Shown here: positions 38,812 to 52,038 of the stretch, piece by piece
Numbering within the stretch: position 1 is the stretch's first letter
How the letters are laid out: each line of letters opens with the position of its first letter
DNA from: Arcanobacterium pluranimalium
GTDB taxonomy: Bacteria; Actinomycetota; Actinomycetes; Actinomycetales; Actinomycetaceae
Assembly (NCBI RefSeq): GCF_016907845.1
Contig: NZ_JAFBCS010000001.1
Location: 1,302,001 to 1,366,000 of the forward strand
Reading direction: 5' to 3'
DNA: 64,000 bases
Notes under the pieces: model-generated
Seen by the model: the letters and a program-made list of their open reading frames with translations, nothing else
Databases searched by the model: none
What the model was told of the DNA's origin: nothing
Position numbers and translations under genes: made by a program

Positions 38812-39102
38812 TACCTCTTTGGCAAGGAATCCTCTTTTTGTGGGGTTGTTTGTTGGGTGTGGGTTTGTTGTTTGGGATCTCAATAGTGTGTCAGCTTTTT
38901 ATGATATGTTTTGTTGTCTGGCTGGTTGGGGCTGCTGTTTGGTGGTTTTGGCTGGTTGGGTGATGTTTTTTGGCTGGCTGGGTGCTTCTGCTGTTTGGTG
39001 GGGGTGTTTGGTTGGCTTTTTTGTTTTTGTTGAGTCTGTTTTGGGCTTTTCATGTATGGATTGGATGCTTCTGCTGCTGTTGTGGTGGTGGGGGTGTTTG
39101 GT
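38812..39102 (+). other. 16S leader, extremely G/T-rich
   Basis: About 290 bases before 16S are almost free of A and C on the + strand after 38830 (runs such as TGTTGGGTGTGGG and TTTTTTGGCTGG). No gene is supported. It is probably the transcribed rRNA leader from P2. Complements of several segments occur in the A/C-rich region after 5S. Confidence 0.7.
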
Positions 39103-43945
<4,843 letters not shown>

Positions 43946-43969
43946 CAAAACAAGTTTCAAAGACTGTTT

Positions 43970-44000
43970 CGCGTCCTCTATACAATTCCCGACCACCAAA
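43970..44000 (+). other. 3' arm of 23S processing stem
   Basis: This is the partner of the 5' arm in the 16S-23S spacer. It lies in the 23S-5S spacer, 25 bases past the mature 23S end. Confidence 0.72.
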
Positions 44001-44032
44001 CCATGAAGCATGGTGTTGATTGTCCAACCGTT

Positions 44033-44151
44033 TTGACGGTGGTCATAGCGGCAGGGAAACGCCCGGTCCCATTCCGAACCCGGAAGCTAAGCCTGCCAGC
44101 GCCGATGGTACTGCACCCGCGAGGGCGTGGGAGAGTAGGACACCGCCGTCA
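44033..44151 (+). rRNA. rrf: 5S ribosomal RNA
   Basis: A 119-base 5S rRNA. The terminal helix pairs TTGACGGTGGT with ACCGCCGTCA. The core GGGAAACGCCCGGTCCCATTCC and GAAGCTAAGCCTGCCAGCG is the standard actinobacterial sequence. It is the last gene of the rrn operon. Confidence 0.97.
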
Positions 44152-44161
44152 CCCAAACCAC

Positions 44162-44192
44162 TGGCCCTGGAAACACAATGTTTCCAGGGCCA
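44162..44192 (+). terminator. rRNA operon terminator
   Basis: A perfect 14-bp stem TGGCCCTGGAAACA / TGTTTCCAGGGCCA with a 3-base loop starts 10 bases after 5S. It is followed by A-rich rather than T-rich sequence. Confidence 0.78.
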
Positions 44193-44362
44193 AAAAACAC
44201 CCAAAACAAAAACACACACGTGTACTGAAACCACACACACCAGCCCGGCCATAATTCAGTAAATCAACGAACACCCAACCCAAACCTGATCATAAAAAAC
44301 AAGTGGTGCCCCACAACCCACAAGCCACAGGACACCACACATCAAGTTTTAGAGCTAGATAC
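44193..44362. other. A/C-rich region downstream of rRNA operon
   Basis: About 170 bases are nearly free of G and T on the + strand (AAAAAACACCCAAAAC, CACACACCAGCCC). No gene or terminator for the minus-strand transporter operon is visible. It mirrors the G/T-rich 16S leader: GCCAAAAAACACCC (44189), ACACCCAAC (44271) and ATCATAAAAA (44289) have near or exact complements at 38958, 38852 and 38896. Confidence 0.6.
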
Positions 44363-45457
44363 TTATACCCACACAGCTGCACCTGAGCGCGAATCGAAAT
44401 AGTACAGCTCATCGACAATGGGATAAACACAGTAGTCGACATTTGGCGCTACAAGTACATTTCGGGGGAGCAGTATTGCTACTCGTTTACCATCGTCAGT
44501 TTCGTCCGCAGTGTGCACACCGCCGTACAAAAATGCCTGGTTTCCGAGCTGCTCAACGATCGTCGTCTTTACGACGACGTGTGGATCGCTCTCATTGGCT
44601 GGTAACCATGATTCAGGTCTGATACCGATAGTAATCTCTTTATCGACTTGCGTGAGCACAGTGCGAGGTAGACGGATAGGGAAATTCCCCAAATACACTG
44701 TTCCATCGTCGACGATGGGAAGTGTGAAGAACGATATTGCTGGTGAACCGATGAAACCAGCAACAAACATATTCGCTGGATGCTTATACAGGTTCGTAGG
44801 TGTATCAATCTGCTGAAGATGACCATCGGCGAGAACTGCAACGCGGTGCCCCATAGTCATCGCCTCAACCTGATCATGGGTTACGTATATCGTGGTGACG
44901 CCTAATTCTCGCTGCAATGAAGCAATCTCAGCGCGCATCGTTACGCGAAGCTTTGCATCGAGGTTCGAAAGCGGCTCATCCATACAAAATACTGTAGGCT
45001 TGCGCACGATAGCTCGTCCCATGGCAACGCGTTGGCGCTGTCCACCTGATAAAGCGCCGGGTTTACGGTCTAACAGATCGTGTATTTCAAGCAATCGCGC
45101 CGCCCATTCGATCCGTTCTTTAATCTGAGGCTTAGGAACCTTTTGATTTTCGAGAGCGAAGGCGAGGTTCTGCGCTACTGTCATATTCGGATATAGAGCA
45201 TAGCTTTGGAATACCATCGCTACGTCGCGGGCTTTGGGGCGCAGGTTGGTAATATCACGGTCACCTATGAGTACTTGACCTGAGTCAAGTGGTTCGAGAC
45301 CAGCAACCATTCTTAAAGAAGTGGACTTTCCGCAGCCAGATGGGCCGACGAAAACAACACACTCACCGTCGTCGATATGAAGGTCAAGGTGATCGACGGC
45401 GGGCTTACTAGCCCCAGAATAGATACGTGTTGCCTGATTGAGCGTTACACTGGCCAC
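44363..45457 (-). CDS. Sugar ABC transporter ATP-binding protein (UgpC/MsmK type)
   Basis: The ATPase (364 aa) powers carbohydrate uptake. Walker A is GPSGCGKST, the Q-loop VFQSYALYPNMTV, the signature LSGGQRQRVAMGRAI, Walker B CMDEPLSNLDAKLR and the switch VTHDQ. The C-terminal OB-type MalK regulatory domain runs from about residue 235. I chose GTG 45457 (ASVTLNQATRIYSG), with GGAGAAGGGA upstream, over an upstream TTG, because family members start there. It is the last gene of a four-gene minus-strand operon. Such ATPases often serve several sugar transporters. Confidence 0.93.
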   Translation of the reverse strand: MASVTLNQATRIYSGASKPAVDHLDLHIDDGECVVFVGPSGCGKSTSLRMVAGLEPLDSGQVLIGDRDITNLRPKARDVAMVFQSYALYPNMTVAQNLAFALENQKVPKPQIKERIEWAARLLEIHDLLDRKPGALSGGQRQRVAMGRAIVRKPTVFCMDEPLSNLDAKLRVTMRAEIASLQRELGVTTIYVTHDQVEAMTMGHRVAVLADGHLQQIDTPTNLYKHPANMFVAGFIGSPAISFFTLPIVDDGTVYLGNFPIRLPRTVLTQVDKEITIGIRPESWLPANESDPHVVVKTTIVEQLGNQAFLYGGVHTADETDDGKRVAILLPRNVLVAPNVDYCVYPIVDELYYFDSRSGAAVWV

Positions 45458-45485
45458 GGAAAGTCCCTTCTCCAATTGCGTTAAA

Positions 45486-46781
45486 TTACTTCTTGAGCTT
45501 TGGCTTGATCTGAGTATCGATTTGTTTCTGAAGATCGTCCTGCAAAGCTGTGAGCGTTTCCTTCACATCTGCGCCCTGCGCAATCTTGTCTAGCGCAGCA
45601 CCAATCTTCATACCGCCGCCGCTCACATAGGCGCGTGCGGCATCTTGAGCCTTGGTGTGAGGAAGCTGCTTAATAGCAGTTTCGAAATTCGGGTGCTGTG
45701 CGATGTAGGCTTTCGTCTTTTCATCGCTCAATGCTGAGGTACGTACCGGCATATAACCAGTTGCTTGGCTGAACTTGATAGTGTTTTCCGTATTCGTTAG
45801 GAAAGCGAGGAACTTTGCAGCAGCTTCTTGATTCTTAGACTTAGCTGGAATTGCGATTCCAGCTCCACCTGTGGATACACCCGATTTGCCTTCTGGAGCA
45901 GGCAAGAATGCGGTTCCAACAGTGAACTTGCCGTCCTTTTCAACGCCGCGCAGTGAGCCTGTGGACTGAAGCATGGCTGCTGCTTGACCGGTTGAGAATG
46001 GAACAACCGAATCCTTGGCAGCTTGGAAGAAACCGTTCTTGAACTGAGACTGGAGGAACGACGCAGCTTTCACACCGGCGTCGTCTGCAACGGTGACCTC
46101 GAGATCCTTAGAGTAGGCGCCGTCCATCGACCAAATCATGCCCTGGAAGTACCAATCCATGTAGTTTGCGCCGTCTGGAATCGAAAGAGGAATCACACCA
46201 AGTGCCTTGAGCTTCGGTGCGTAGTTGTCATTCCACTCCTGCCAGGTTGCAGGGCCTTTATCTGGTAGACCAGCTTTCTTGAATAGGTCCTTGTTGAAGT
46301 AGAAAAGCGGTGTTGAGCGAGCATAAGGCACTGCGAAATGAGCATCGTTGATCGTGTACTCATTGTAGAGGCTTTCTACGTAATCGTCTGCCTTGGCATC
46401 AGCTTTCTTAAGGAGGTCATCAATTTTGGCAAAATTGCCGTTCAACGCAAAATTGTACCAGTTCACATCCGACGCGACCACGAGATCAGGAACCTGACCG
46501 CCCGAGAGTGCCGCGTTGAATTTCTGTGCAACTTCTTCGTAATTCTTGCCAGCATCGGTGAGCTTGATTTTGATCTTAGGATTCTTCGCTTCGAAAGCCT
46601 TGATCATTTCTTCTTCGATGGGCTTGGAATTGCCTGGGTGATTGGACCAGAAGTCAAGGGTGACTTCCTTATCTGGGTCGTTTTGTGCATTATCTTTGCT
46701 TGAACCCGTTCCAGAACAAGCGGAAAGTGTCAAAGAGAGGGAAATTGCCGACGCGATGACGGCGATTTTCTTCAGTTTCAT
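45486..46781 (-). CDS. Extracellular sugar-binding lipoprotein
   Basis: A 431-aa family-1 solute-binding protein. A lipoprotein signal peptide (KLKKIAVIASAISLSLTLSAC) ends at lipid-modified Cys22 in the LSAC lipobox. The mature part starts with a Ser/Asp linker, then VTLDFWSNHPGNSKPIEEEMIKAFE, the standard strand-helix opening of the class. GGAGIAIPAKSKNQEAAAKFLAFL lies in the C-terminal lobe. The substrate is probably an oligosaccharide or glycerol-3-phosphate type; sequence alone does not decide. AAAAGGAGAATAA precedes the ATG. Confidence 0.93.
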   Translation of the reverse strand: MKLKKIAVIASAISLSLTLSACSGTGSSKDNAQNDPDKEVTLDFWSNHPGNSKPIEEEMIKAFEAKNPKIKIKLTDAGKNYEEVAQKFNAALSGGQVPDLVVASDVNWYNFALNGNFAKIDDLLKKADAKADDYVESLYNEYTINDAHFAVPYARSTPLFYFNKDLFKKAGLPDKGPATWQEWNDNYAPKLKALGVIPLSIPDGANYMDWYFQGMIWSMDGAYSKDLEVTVADDAGVKAASFLQSQFKNGFFQAAKDSVVPFSTGQAAAMLQSTGSLRGVEKDGKFTVGTAFLPAPEGKSGVSTGGAGIAIPAKSKNQEAAAKFLAFLTNTENTIKFSQATGYMPVRTSALSDEKTKAYIAQHPNFETAIKQLPHTKAQDAARAYVSGGGMKIGAALDKIAQGADVKETLTALQDDLQKQIDTQIKPKLKK

Positions 46782-46805
46782 TTATTCTCCTTTTAATGAC
46801 CCGGA

Positions 46806-47699
46806 TCAGCCTTTGACTGCCCCGGAAGTTAGACCTTTGATCAGATTCTTTTGAAGGATCAAAAAGACGATCAAAACCGGAATGACTGCCAGCACGGTAC
46901 CTGCCATGACTGGTCCCCAATTCGTAATTCCTTCATTGTTCTGTAAGAACGTCAGGCCGATTTGGATAGGTGCAGTGCGTTCGTCTTCGGACATTAAGAA
47001 TGGCCACAAGTATTCGTTCCAATCATTCACGATTGTGATCAGCGCAAATGCGGATAATGTCGGCCAAGACATCGGAAGTACTACTCGCCAGAGCAGTTTG
47101 AATGGGCCAGCTCCGTCCATACGAGCAGCTTCAATGACTTCTTTCGGAAGCGAAAGAAAATGATTACGCATCAAAAACGTGCCAAAAGCCGTTCCAGCCA
47201 GCGGCAAGATTATTCCCAAAAATGTGTTGCGCAATTCGAGTTGAGAAATCAGCGCATAGTTTGAGATCAAAGTGATCTGGTTGGGGACCATCAATGCTGA
47301 AATGACCACGAGGAAGAGTAAATTTCGGCCAGGGAAACGCAAGAGAGCCAGAGCATATGCTGAAAATACGCCAAGCAAGATTTTCAAGGCAGAAAGAACG
47401 GTAGTCAATATGATGGAATTTCGCAGATACTGCCATAAAGGAATATCGGTTGTGACGGTCTTATAATTTTCGGTAGTGAAAGGATTCGGAAAATATGTAG
47501 CAGGAGCTGTGTAAATATCGCCCTGAGTTTTCACACTCGCCAGAACTATCCAGTAAATTGGAATCATAATGGCAAAAACCACGACAACCATCACTACATA
47601 TCCAAGAATGGTGAATGTGCGAGATTGGCCAACAAAATTCACTGATTCATCTGCGTGCTTGCTCGGTGTATTTTTGCGACTTAGATTGAACGCGCGCAT
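46806..47699 (-). CDS. Sugar ABC transporter permease (MalG/UgpE type)
   Basis: A 297-aa inner-membrane permease with six predicted helices. The first is TILGYVVMVVVVFAIMIPIYW. The EAA loop EAARMDGAGPFKLLWRVVLP, which docks the ATPase, is at about residues 195-215. It starts at ATG 47699, 2 bases after the upstream permease stop, so translation is coupled. A GTG directly before (47702) is an alternative. Confidence 0.92.
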   Translation of the reverse strand: MRAFNLSRKNTPSKHADESVNFVGQSRTFTILGYVVMVVVVFAIMIPIYWIVLASVKTQGDIYTAPATYFPNPFTTENYKTVTTDIPLWQYLRNSIILTTVLSALKILLGVFSAYALALLRFPGRNLLFLVVISALMVPNQITLISNYALISQLELRNTFLGIILPLAGTAFGTFLMRNHFLSLPKEVIEAARMDGAGPFKLLWRVVLPMSWPTLSAFALITIVNDWNEYLWPFLMSEDERTAPIQIGLTFLQNNEGITNWGPVMAGTVLAVIPVLIVFLILQKNLIKGLTSGAVKG

Positions 47700-47701
47700 C
47701 A

Positions 47702-48772
47702 CTACTTATTACCTTTCTCCATGATTCGCACCTGGAGCAATGTGACTGCCAGCAGAATAACGAAAAGGATGGTTGCCACCGTCGCGCCATAGCCAGCGCG
47801 AGTATTGACGAACGTTTCTTGATAGATCTGGTAGACGATCGTCGTCGTTCCGTTTCCTTGTGGACCACCGCGAGTCATAACGTTGATGAGGTCAAAAACT
47901 TGCATCGAATTCAAAAGCACAGTGATTGACAAGAAGAATGACGTGGGTCTGAGTTGCGGAAGTAGCACTTTGAACAGGCGACGTGTGGTGCTGGCACCAT
48001 CAATTTCTGCTGCTTCGTCAAGATCACGACGGCGCGCCTGCAAGGCGGCGAGGTAGATCACGAATGTGTATCCGAGATTTTTCCAAATATACGTAGCCGT
48101 GACCATAAATAACGCCCATCCTGGCACTTGATAAAAATCGGGACTGCTGATGCCGAAGCGTCGTAGCAAGTCCGAAATCAAACCAACACTGGGATCGAAA
48201 ACAAATTGAAACGCGATACCAATCGCAGCTCCCGAAATGATATATGGTGCAAAAACGACTGATCGCACAGCGTTACGCCCCAATAGCTTCTGATCGAGAA
48301 TAAGCGCGAGAAAAAGTCCTAGGAGCATCGAGCCAATTACAGTGCATGCAGTGAAGATAAGCGTATTGCTCAGAACTTTCACAGTAGAATCTGCTGTGAA
48401 CCACTCAATATAGTTATTCCAGCCAACAAAAGTGGCTTCTGGTGCTGAAATATTCCAGTCCATGAATGACAAGCGAATATTGTCGACGAGCGGACGATAG
48501 GTAAACACCCCGAGAAATACCAGGTTTGGAATCAAAAAGAGCAGCGCAAGCGCAATTTCTTTTTTGTCATAGCGTTTGAGACTTTTCAGTAACGCAGGCC
48601 GTCGGTGCAACTTTGGCTTTTCACTAGATTCAATTGAAACTGCAGATTGTGCTTGCTCTGAATTTGTGCTGGATACTGGTATCGGAGCAGGCGTCTGCTG
48701 GGAGATCGTCGTCGGCATAAGCCAATGATGATATGAAAAATTAAACATATAGTTGCGTAGTGGTAACGGCAT
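47702..48772 (-). CDS. Sugar ABC transporter permease (MalF/UgpA type)
   Basis: A 356-aa permease. The N-terminal cytosolic part (residues about 1-70) is Ser/Pro/Gln-rich and unusually long. Six helices follow, with LALLFLIPNLVFLGVFTYRPL as the first. The EAA loop is DEAAEIDGASTTRRLFKVLLPQLRP. ATG 48772 begins 2 bases after the stop of a possible small gene and lacks its own ribosome binding site. ATG 48718 would remove the first 18 residues. Confidence 0.9.
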   Translation of the reverse strand: MPLPLRNYMFNFSYHHWLMPTTISQQTPAPIPVSSTNSEQAQSAVSIESSEKPKLHRRPALLKSLKRYDKKEIALALLFLIPNLVFLGVFTYRPLVDNIRLSFMDWNISAPEATFVGWNNYIEWFTADSTVKVLSNTLIFTACTVIGSMLLGLFLALILDQKLLGRNAVRSVVFAPYIISGAAIGIAFQFVFDPSVGLISDLLRRFGISSPDFYQVPGWALFMVTATYIWKNLGYTFVIYLAALQARRRDLDEAAEIDGASTTRRLFKVLLPQLRPTSFFLSITVLLNSMQVFDLINVMTRGGPQGNGTTTIVYQIYQETFVNTRAGYGATVATILFVILLAVTLLQVRIMEKGNK

Positions 48773-48774
48773 GG

Positions 48775-49020
48775 TTATTGTTGCGCAATATTTTGGTGAA
48801 CATGGTCATTATTCGTTGAACCTCGCTCGGTACTGGGTAAATGTGCCTTGCTGGGTACTGGATGAAGATTGACGAAGTAACCACAATAGATACATGTAAA
48901 ACCGGCCTGAAACGCACGAAGCAAATAAATCTGCCCGCGTCCGGTGATGATATTGGTCATTTTCGGCCAAGCCTGTGGGACATATTTGCCATGAGGCGGT
49001 ACTGTGGAATTAGTATCCAT
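48775..49020 (-). CDS. Possible 81-aa CxxC protein heading the transporter operon
   Basis: An uninterrupted frame from ATG 49020 to TAA, ending 2 bases before the permease start. The peptide includes VPQAWPKM, LLRAFQAGFTCIYCGYFVNLHP and a His-rich end (HVHQN). It has one CxxC pair and several His residues, suggesting a small metal-binding or redox protein. I do not recognise the family. No clear Shine-Dalgarno precedes it. Tight spacing to the permease and sensible codon use support it; absence of homologues in view limits confidence. Confidence 0.45.
   Translation of the reverse strand: MDTNSTVPPHGKYVPQAWPKMTNIITGRGQIYLLRAFQAGFTCIYCGYFVNLHPVPSKAHLPSTERGSTNNDHVHQNIAQQ
48781..48788. promoter_or_regulatory. 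Candidate LacI-type palindrome TTGCGCAA
   Basis: A CG-centred 8-bp palindrome with flanking partial symmetry (ATTGTTG/CGCAATAT), 9 bases from the permease start. LacI-family regulators of sugar transporters use CG-centred palindromes. No regulator gene is adjacent. It overlaps the possible small gene. Confidence 0.25.
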
Positions 49021-49080
49021 AATTAGTTTTTTCAAAATCTGAATAGGCGCGCTGCGCTCACTACGAACCGCGAGGAATAT

Positions 49081-50946
49081 ATGTCCGAACACAATACACA
49101 TAATGACAAGTCCACTGGTCGCGAACGACCTTCCTCCGGTTGGCAGTCCGCATCAGAACGCCGCAATCAAGGGCGTAACAATCGATTCGATGATCGTCGT
49201 GGCGGGCGCGATACCCGCGGTAATGATCGTTGGAATGATGATCGTGGTGGGCGTCGTTGGGAAGATCGGGATTCGCGTCCGCGTCGCGACGACGATCGCC
49301 GTGGCGGTTTCCGTAATGACCGTAATGAGCGTGGTTTTGGTGATGATCGCCGTGGTAGTGATCGTTGGAATGATGATCGGGGTGGGCGTCGTTGGGAAGA
49401 TCGGGATTCGCGTCCGCGTCGCGACGACGATCGCCGTGGCGGTTTCCGTAATGACCGTAACGAGCGTGGTTTTGGTGATGATCGCCGTCGTGATAGCCGC
49501 GATAACCGTGGCGGTTTCCGCGACGAGCGTCGTCATGACCGCCGTGACGACCGCGGCTTCCGTAACGATCGCGGTTTCGGTGGTGACCGTCGTCGTAATG
49601 ATCGTTTCGAGTCCCGTGGTAGTGATCGTTGGAATGATGATCGTGGTGGGCGTCGTTGGGAAGATCGGGATTCGCGTCCGCGTCGCGACGACGATCGCCG
49701 TGGCGGTTTCCGTAATGACCGTAATGAGCGTGGTTTTGGTGATGATCGCCGTCGTGATAGCCGCGATAACCGTGGCGGTTTCCGCGACGAGCGTCGTCAT
49801 GACCGCCGTGACGACCGCGGCTTCCGTAACGATCGCGGTTTCGGTGGTGACCGTCGTCGTGACGATGACCGCAGGCAAGATCGTAACAAGCGCTTTGATG
49901 ACCGTGAAAAATCACGAGATAACAACTACGAAGTGTCAGAGCGCACTCAGCTGCATCGCTTGCAGTACGATATTCCGGAATCGATTACAGCCGAGTCTTT
50001 GGACGCTTCAACGCGTCAGCACTTGCGCAACCTGAATAAAGAAAATAGTGAAGTTGTGGCACGTCACCTTGCATATGCAGGGGAAATGATGGACATCGAC
50101 CCAGAAGTTGCCTATCAACATGCCAAAGCGGCATTCTCACGAGCTGCTCGAATCGATGTGGTGCGCGAAGCGTTGGGACTGACCGCATACGTTACCGAGC
50201 GCTACGCGGAGGCGCTTTCTGAGTTGCGCACCTACCGTCGAATGAGCGATGACTTTTCGCATGTAGCGATTGAAGCAGATGCTGAGCGAGGCCTTGGACG
50301 ATCTGAAAAAGCACTGCGTTTTATCGAGGGTATCCCGTTGGCTCGTCTAGATGCAGATGCAAAAATTGAACTAGCTATCGTTGCTTCCGGTGCAAAAGCG
50401 GATATGGGCGATAGCGAAGCTGGACTTGCAGTTTTGAACAAGATTATCGTGAAAAATCTACAAAGCGAGCTTGGCGCTCGAGTTGAGCTGGTAAAAGCAG
50501 AGCGGCTTGAGGAGCTGGGTAGAATTGAGGAAGCTCAGGAGATTCGCGCTCAGTGGGCCCCGATCTTTGAGGGAAATACGCAAGACGTCGCTATGGTTTT
50601 CGATCTCAACGATGTGCTCGATGACGCCATCATTGAACCAGAATTGGACGACATCGACGACTTTGATGCGGATATGAATGCAGATGCTGATGAGCAGTTC
50701 GATGAAGAAGCTGACGAAGAATTTGAGGAAAGTTTCGATGAGCTTTTCGATTCGCAAGATTCGGATGAATCGCGCGACTCGGACAATGCCGACGCCGACC
50801 GTGACGATCTTGACGAGCTCGATGATTTCGACGACGTCGACTTCGATGACCTTGATCTAGACGATGACGATGATGAACTCGATGCTCATGATGATCAAGC
50901 GATAGACTCTGCGCTCAATGAGGATGAGAATCCAAACAACAAGTGA
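49081..50946 (+). CDS. RGG/RD-repeat protein with TPR-like core and acidic tail
   Basis: A 621-aa three-part protein. Residues about 20-275 are low-complexity Arg/Asp/Gly repeats (DRWNDDRGGRRWEDRD, DDRRGGFRNDRNERGFG). The core, about 280-510, is helical with TPR-like pairs (AYQHAKAAFSRAARIDVVREALGLTAY, ALRFIEGIPLARL). The tail, about 525-621, is almost wholly Asp/Glu (DDLDELDDFDDVDFDDLDLD). A TPR gene sits at the same place upstream of the HAD and tlyA genes in other Actinobacteria, usually with a shorter charged N terminus. The repeats could bind RNA or form condensates, with the acid tail as counter-charge; this is inference. Confidence 0.85.
   Translation: MSEHNTHNDKSTGRERPSSGWQSASERRNQGRNNRFDDRRGGRDTRGNDRWNDDRGGRRWEDRDSRPRRDDDRRGGFRNDRNERGFGDDRRGSDRWNDDRGGRRWEDRDSRPRRDDDRRGGFRNDRNERGFGDDRRRDSRDNRGGFRDERRHDRRDDRGFRNDRGFGGDRRRNDRFESRGSDRWNDDRGGRRWEDRDSRPRRDDDRRGGFRNDRNERGFGDDRRRDSRDNRGGFRDERRHDRRDDRGFRNDRGFGGDRRRDDDRRQDRNKRFDDREKSRDNNYEVSERTQLHRLQYDIPESITAESLDASTRQHLRNLNKENSEVVARHLAYAGEMMDIDPEVAYQHAKAAFSRAARIDVVREALGLTAYVTERYAEALSELRTYRRMSDDFSHVAIEADAERGLGRSEKALRFIEGIPLARLDADAKIELAIVASGAKADMGDSEAGLAVLNKIIVKNLQSELGARVELVKAERLEELGRIEEAQEIRAQWAPIFEGNTQDVAMVFDLNDVLDDAIIEPELDDIDDFDADMNADADEQFDEEADEEFEESFDELFDSQDSDESRDSDNADADRDDLDELDDFDDVDFDDLDLDDDDDELDAHDDQAIDSALNEDENPNNK
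49225..49887 (+). repeat. Nested tandem repeats inside the RGG-protein gene
   Basis: A unit opening GATCGTTGGAATGATGATCG begins at 49225, 49360 and 49624. The spacing is 135 and then 264 bases, both multiples of three. The 264-base blocks 49360-49623 and 49624-49887 are almost identical, a recent in-frame duplication. Because the repeat lacks stops, long spurious frames appear on both strands here. Confidence 0.85.
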
Positions 50947-50955
50947 AAATTGGCT

Positions 50956-52014
50956 ATGCACGATAACTCTCAACAGCGGTTAGTAAACGATTTTGACTGT
51001 CTCATGTTGGATTTGGACGGGGTGTGCTATTTAGGTGCACAGCCGGTTCCACACGCGATTGAAACACTCAATTGTTTGCAAGCTGATGAAAAGCAGTTGA
51101 TCTACATCACGAATAATTCCTCGCGCGTGCCTGATTCAGTTGCTCATCAGTTGAATTCACTTGGACTGCCTACGTCACCTGATCAGGTGCTAACGTCTGC
51201 ACAAGCTACCGCACGCCGAGTGCGCAAGCAGTTTGCGGCGTCGTCGGATGTGTTGGCGCTTGGCGGCGAGGGTGTGTTTACTGCCTTGCGTGACGAAGGC
51301 CTGAACGTGGTTGAATCTGCCGACGACGATCCGGTCGCCGTCGTGCAAGGCTGGGCGAGCACTATTGGCTGGAAACAACTCTCAGAAGCTGTGCTGGCGA
51401 TCAAAAAAGGTGCTTTACATTTTGCTACCAATCTTGATGCAACTTTGCCCACCGAACGCGGTGAAACGATAGGAAATGGCTCGTTTGTGGCAGCGGTGTG
51501 CAATGCCACGGGTATGCCTGCTGTGAGTTCAGGAAAGCCAGAACCTTTTATTTACCAGGCTGCTCAAGAGATGTGTAATGCTGGCAAACCCTTAGCGATT
51601 GGCGATCGACTCGATACCGATATTAAGGGAGCAAATACGAGTTCCATTGCGTCAATGCACGTATTGACGGGGGTTGCTGATGCACGAGACGTCATGTATG
51701 CGAAACCGGCAGAGCGCCCACGATACTTGGCCGTCGATTTGCGAGATTTGCTTAAACCGTATCCTGAGGTGGAAGTCGGCGCAGGAGTTACTCACGACGG
51801 CGGTGCAGCTACTTGCGCAGAAACCACCGTTTCCGTCTCCGGAAATACGATTGTCATCGCAGGCGTTGAGTACGCTGATATTACAGCCGACACGGAAATT
51901 GCTATTTCATCGCAGGCTTATCGCGCGTTAGCGCACTTGCTGTGGGCGATGGCTGATAGCGCTGAAAATGGGCAACAGTTGGTGACTTTGCCAAAGTTTT
52001 ATGTTGAAAGTTGA
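50956..52014 (+). CDS. HAD-IIA family hydrolase (NagD/PGP-like)
   Basis: A phosphatase of about 352 aa. The motif I nucleophile is in CLMLDLDGVCYLG, motif II in YITNNSSRVP, motif III around SSGKPEPF and motif IV in AIGDRLDTDIKGANTSS. The C-terminal 80 residues extend beyond the HAD fold. The M. tuberculosis positional equivalent, Rv1692, was reported as a glycerol-3-phosphate phosphatase (from memory). ATG 50956 is chosen; TTG 50950 is possible. Confidence 0.88.
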   Translation: MHDNSQQRLVNDFDCLMLDLDGVCYLGAQPVPHAIETLNCLQADEKQLIYITNNSSRVPDSVAHQLNSLGLPTSPDQVLTSAQATARRVRKQFAASSDVLALGGEGVFTALRDEGLNVVESADDDPVAVVQGWASTIGWKQLSEAVLAIKKGALHFATNLDATLPTERGETIGNGSFVAAVCNATGMPAVSSGKPEPFIYQAAQEMCNAGKPLAIGDRLDTDIKGANTSSIASMHVLTGVADARDVMYAKPAERPRYLAVDLRDLLKPYPEVEVGAGVTHDGGAATCAETTVSVSGNTIVIAGVEYADITADTEIAISSQAYRALAHLLWAMADSAENGQQLVTLPKFYVES

Positions 52015-52038
52015 GCTAGGCCCAGAATCGGGCTAGAT

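Noticed and set aside
48841-49026. Plus-strand 61-aa frame opposite the CxxC gene
   Set aside because: It has no ribosome binding site and no recognisable features. The minus-strand frame couples to the permease.
49225-49887. CRISPR array
   Set aside because: The repeats are contiguous, coding and a multiple of three, with no unique spacers or cas genes.
49061-49915. Long minus-strand His/Asp/Arg-rich open frame and a long Val/Ile-rich frame on the plus strand (49103-50035)
   Set aside because: Both arise because the in-frame DNA repeats of the RGG protein lack stop codons in all frames. They show only repeat-driven composition.
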